A stretch of DNA of 5,658 nt, from contig DATEHM010000289.1 of the NCBI GenBank assembly GCA_035279545.1, positions 1-5,658 of the forward strand, given 5' to 3'. Of this stretch, positions 5,580 through 5,658 are shown piece by piece. The DNA comes from Segetimicrobium sp035279545. GTDB taxonomy: Bacteria; Sysuimicrobiota; Sysuimicrobiia; Sysuimicrobiales; Segetimicrobiaceae. The notes under the pieces are model-generated. The model saw nothing but the letters and a program-made list of their open reading frames with translations, ran no database searches and had not been told where the DNA came from. Position 1 is the stretch's first letter, and each line of letters starts with the position of its first letter. The translations under genes were made by a program, and so were the position numbers.

Positions 5580-5658
5580 CAGGAAAATGGATCGCTGCGC
5601 ACGCGTCGTCCCGGCGCCCCGCCTCCAGGGCGTCGCTCTACAGATGGGCCGTGAAATG
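5580..5658. other. Right-edge tail, upstream of the lipoprotein gene
   Basis: These 79 bases should contain the leader of the minus-strand lipoprotein gene. No clear Shine-Dalgarno or promoter is seen. A plus-strand frame from ATG 5569 is open to the edge but is too short and featureless to call. Confidence 0.35.

Noticed and set aside
5569..5658. Plus-strand gene start at the right edge
   Set aside because: Only 30 codons are visible, there is no ribosome binding site and it overlaps the start of the lipoprotein gene on the other strand.

Overview
The window is a GC-rich bacterial segment. It combines the 5' part of a group II intron, a membrane-scaffold gene, a cluster for periplasmic thiol and copper redox work (cytochrome oxidase assembly), and a lipoprotein gene on the opposite strand. 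Shine-Dalgarno-like sites, a bacterial lipoprotein signal, a bacterial-type group II intron and cytochrome c oxidase assembly genes point to an aerobic bacterium. The DUF929 thioredoxin-like protein next to a small VKOR protein fits high-GC Terrabacteria-like soil or subsurface lineages (Chloroflexota, Actinobacteriota or related candidate groups), but this placement is only a guess.

Layout. Positions 1 to about 554 (minus strand) hold the folded RNA part of a group II intron. Its 5' end lies at about 530-554 and it runs off the left edge, so its reverse transcriptase gene is not visible. About 555-1106 has no convincing gene and contains one perfect 10-bp hairpin. At 1107-1976 (+) lies an intact slipin/stomatin-type SPFH protein. 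It is followed at once by the first ~40 codons of a PhnB-like VOC-fold gene (1982-2158), whose remainder is gone.

From 2206 to 5047 (+) there is a tight four-gene run. It consists of a Sco1/SenC copper chaperone with an in-frame stop and a frameshift, an intact membrane-anchored DUF929 thioredoxin-like protein with CPYC, an intact VKOR-family quinone-linked thiol oxidase with CLWC, and a CtaG-type oxidase assembly factor with one frameshift. Gaps are 27, 4 and 2 nt. The likely joint role is disulfide formation outside the membrane (VKOR recharging the DUF929 protein) and copper delivery to a haem-copper oxidase (Sco, CtaG). At 5169-5579 (-) a small convergent His-containing lipoprotein closes the window.

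The most notable feature is that both oxidase-assembly genes are broken while the two thiol-redox genes between them are intact. Both frameshifts look like the loss of one G from a G run. That pattern could reflect real decay, slippage at G tracts, or consensus errors in the source sequence, and raw reads would decide. I see no clear evidence of a wholly new system. The best candidate for follow-up is the DUF929-VKOR pair embedded in an oxidase-copper assembly operon.
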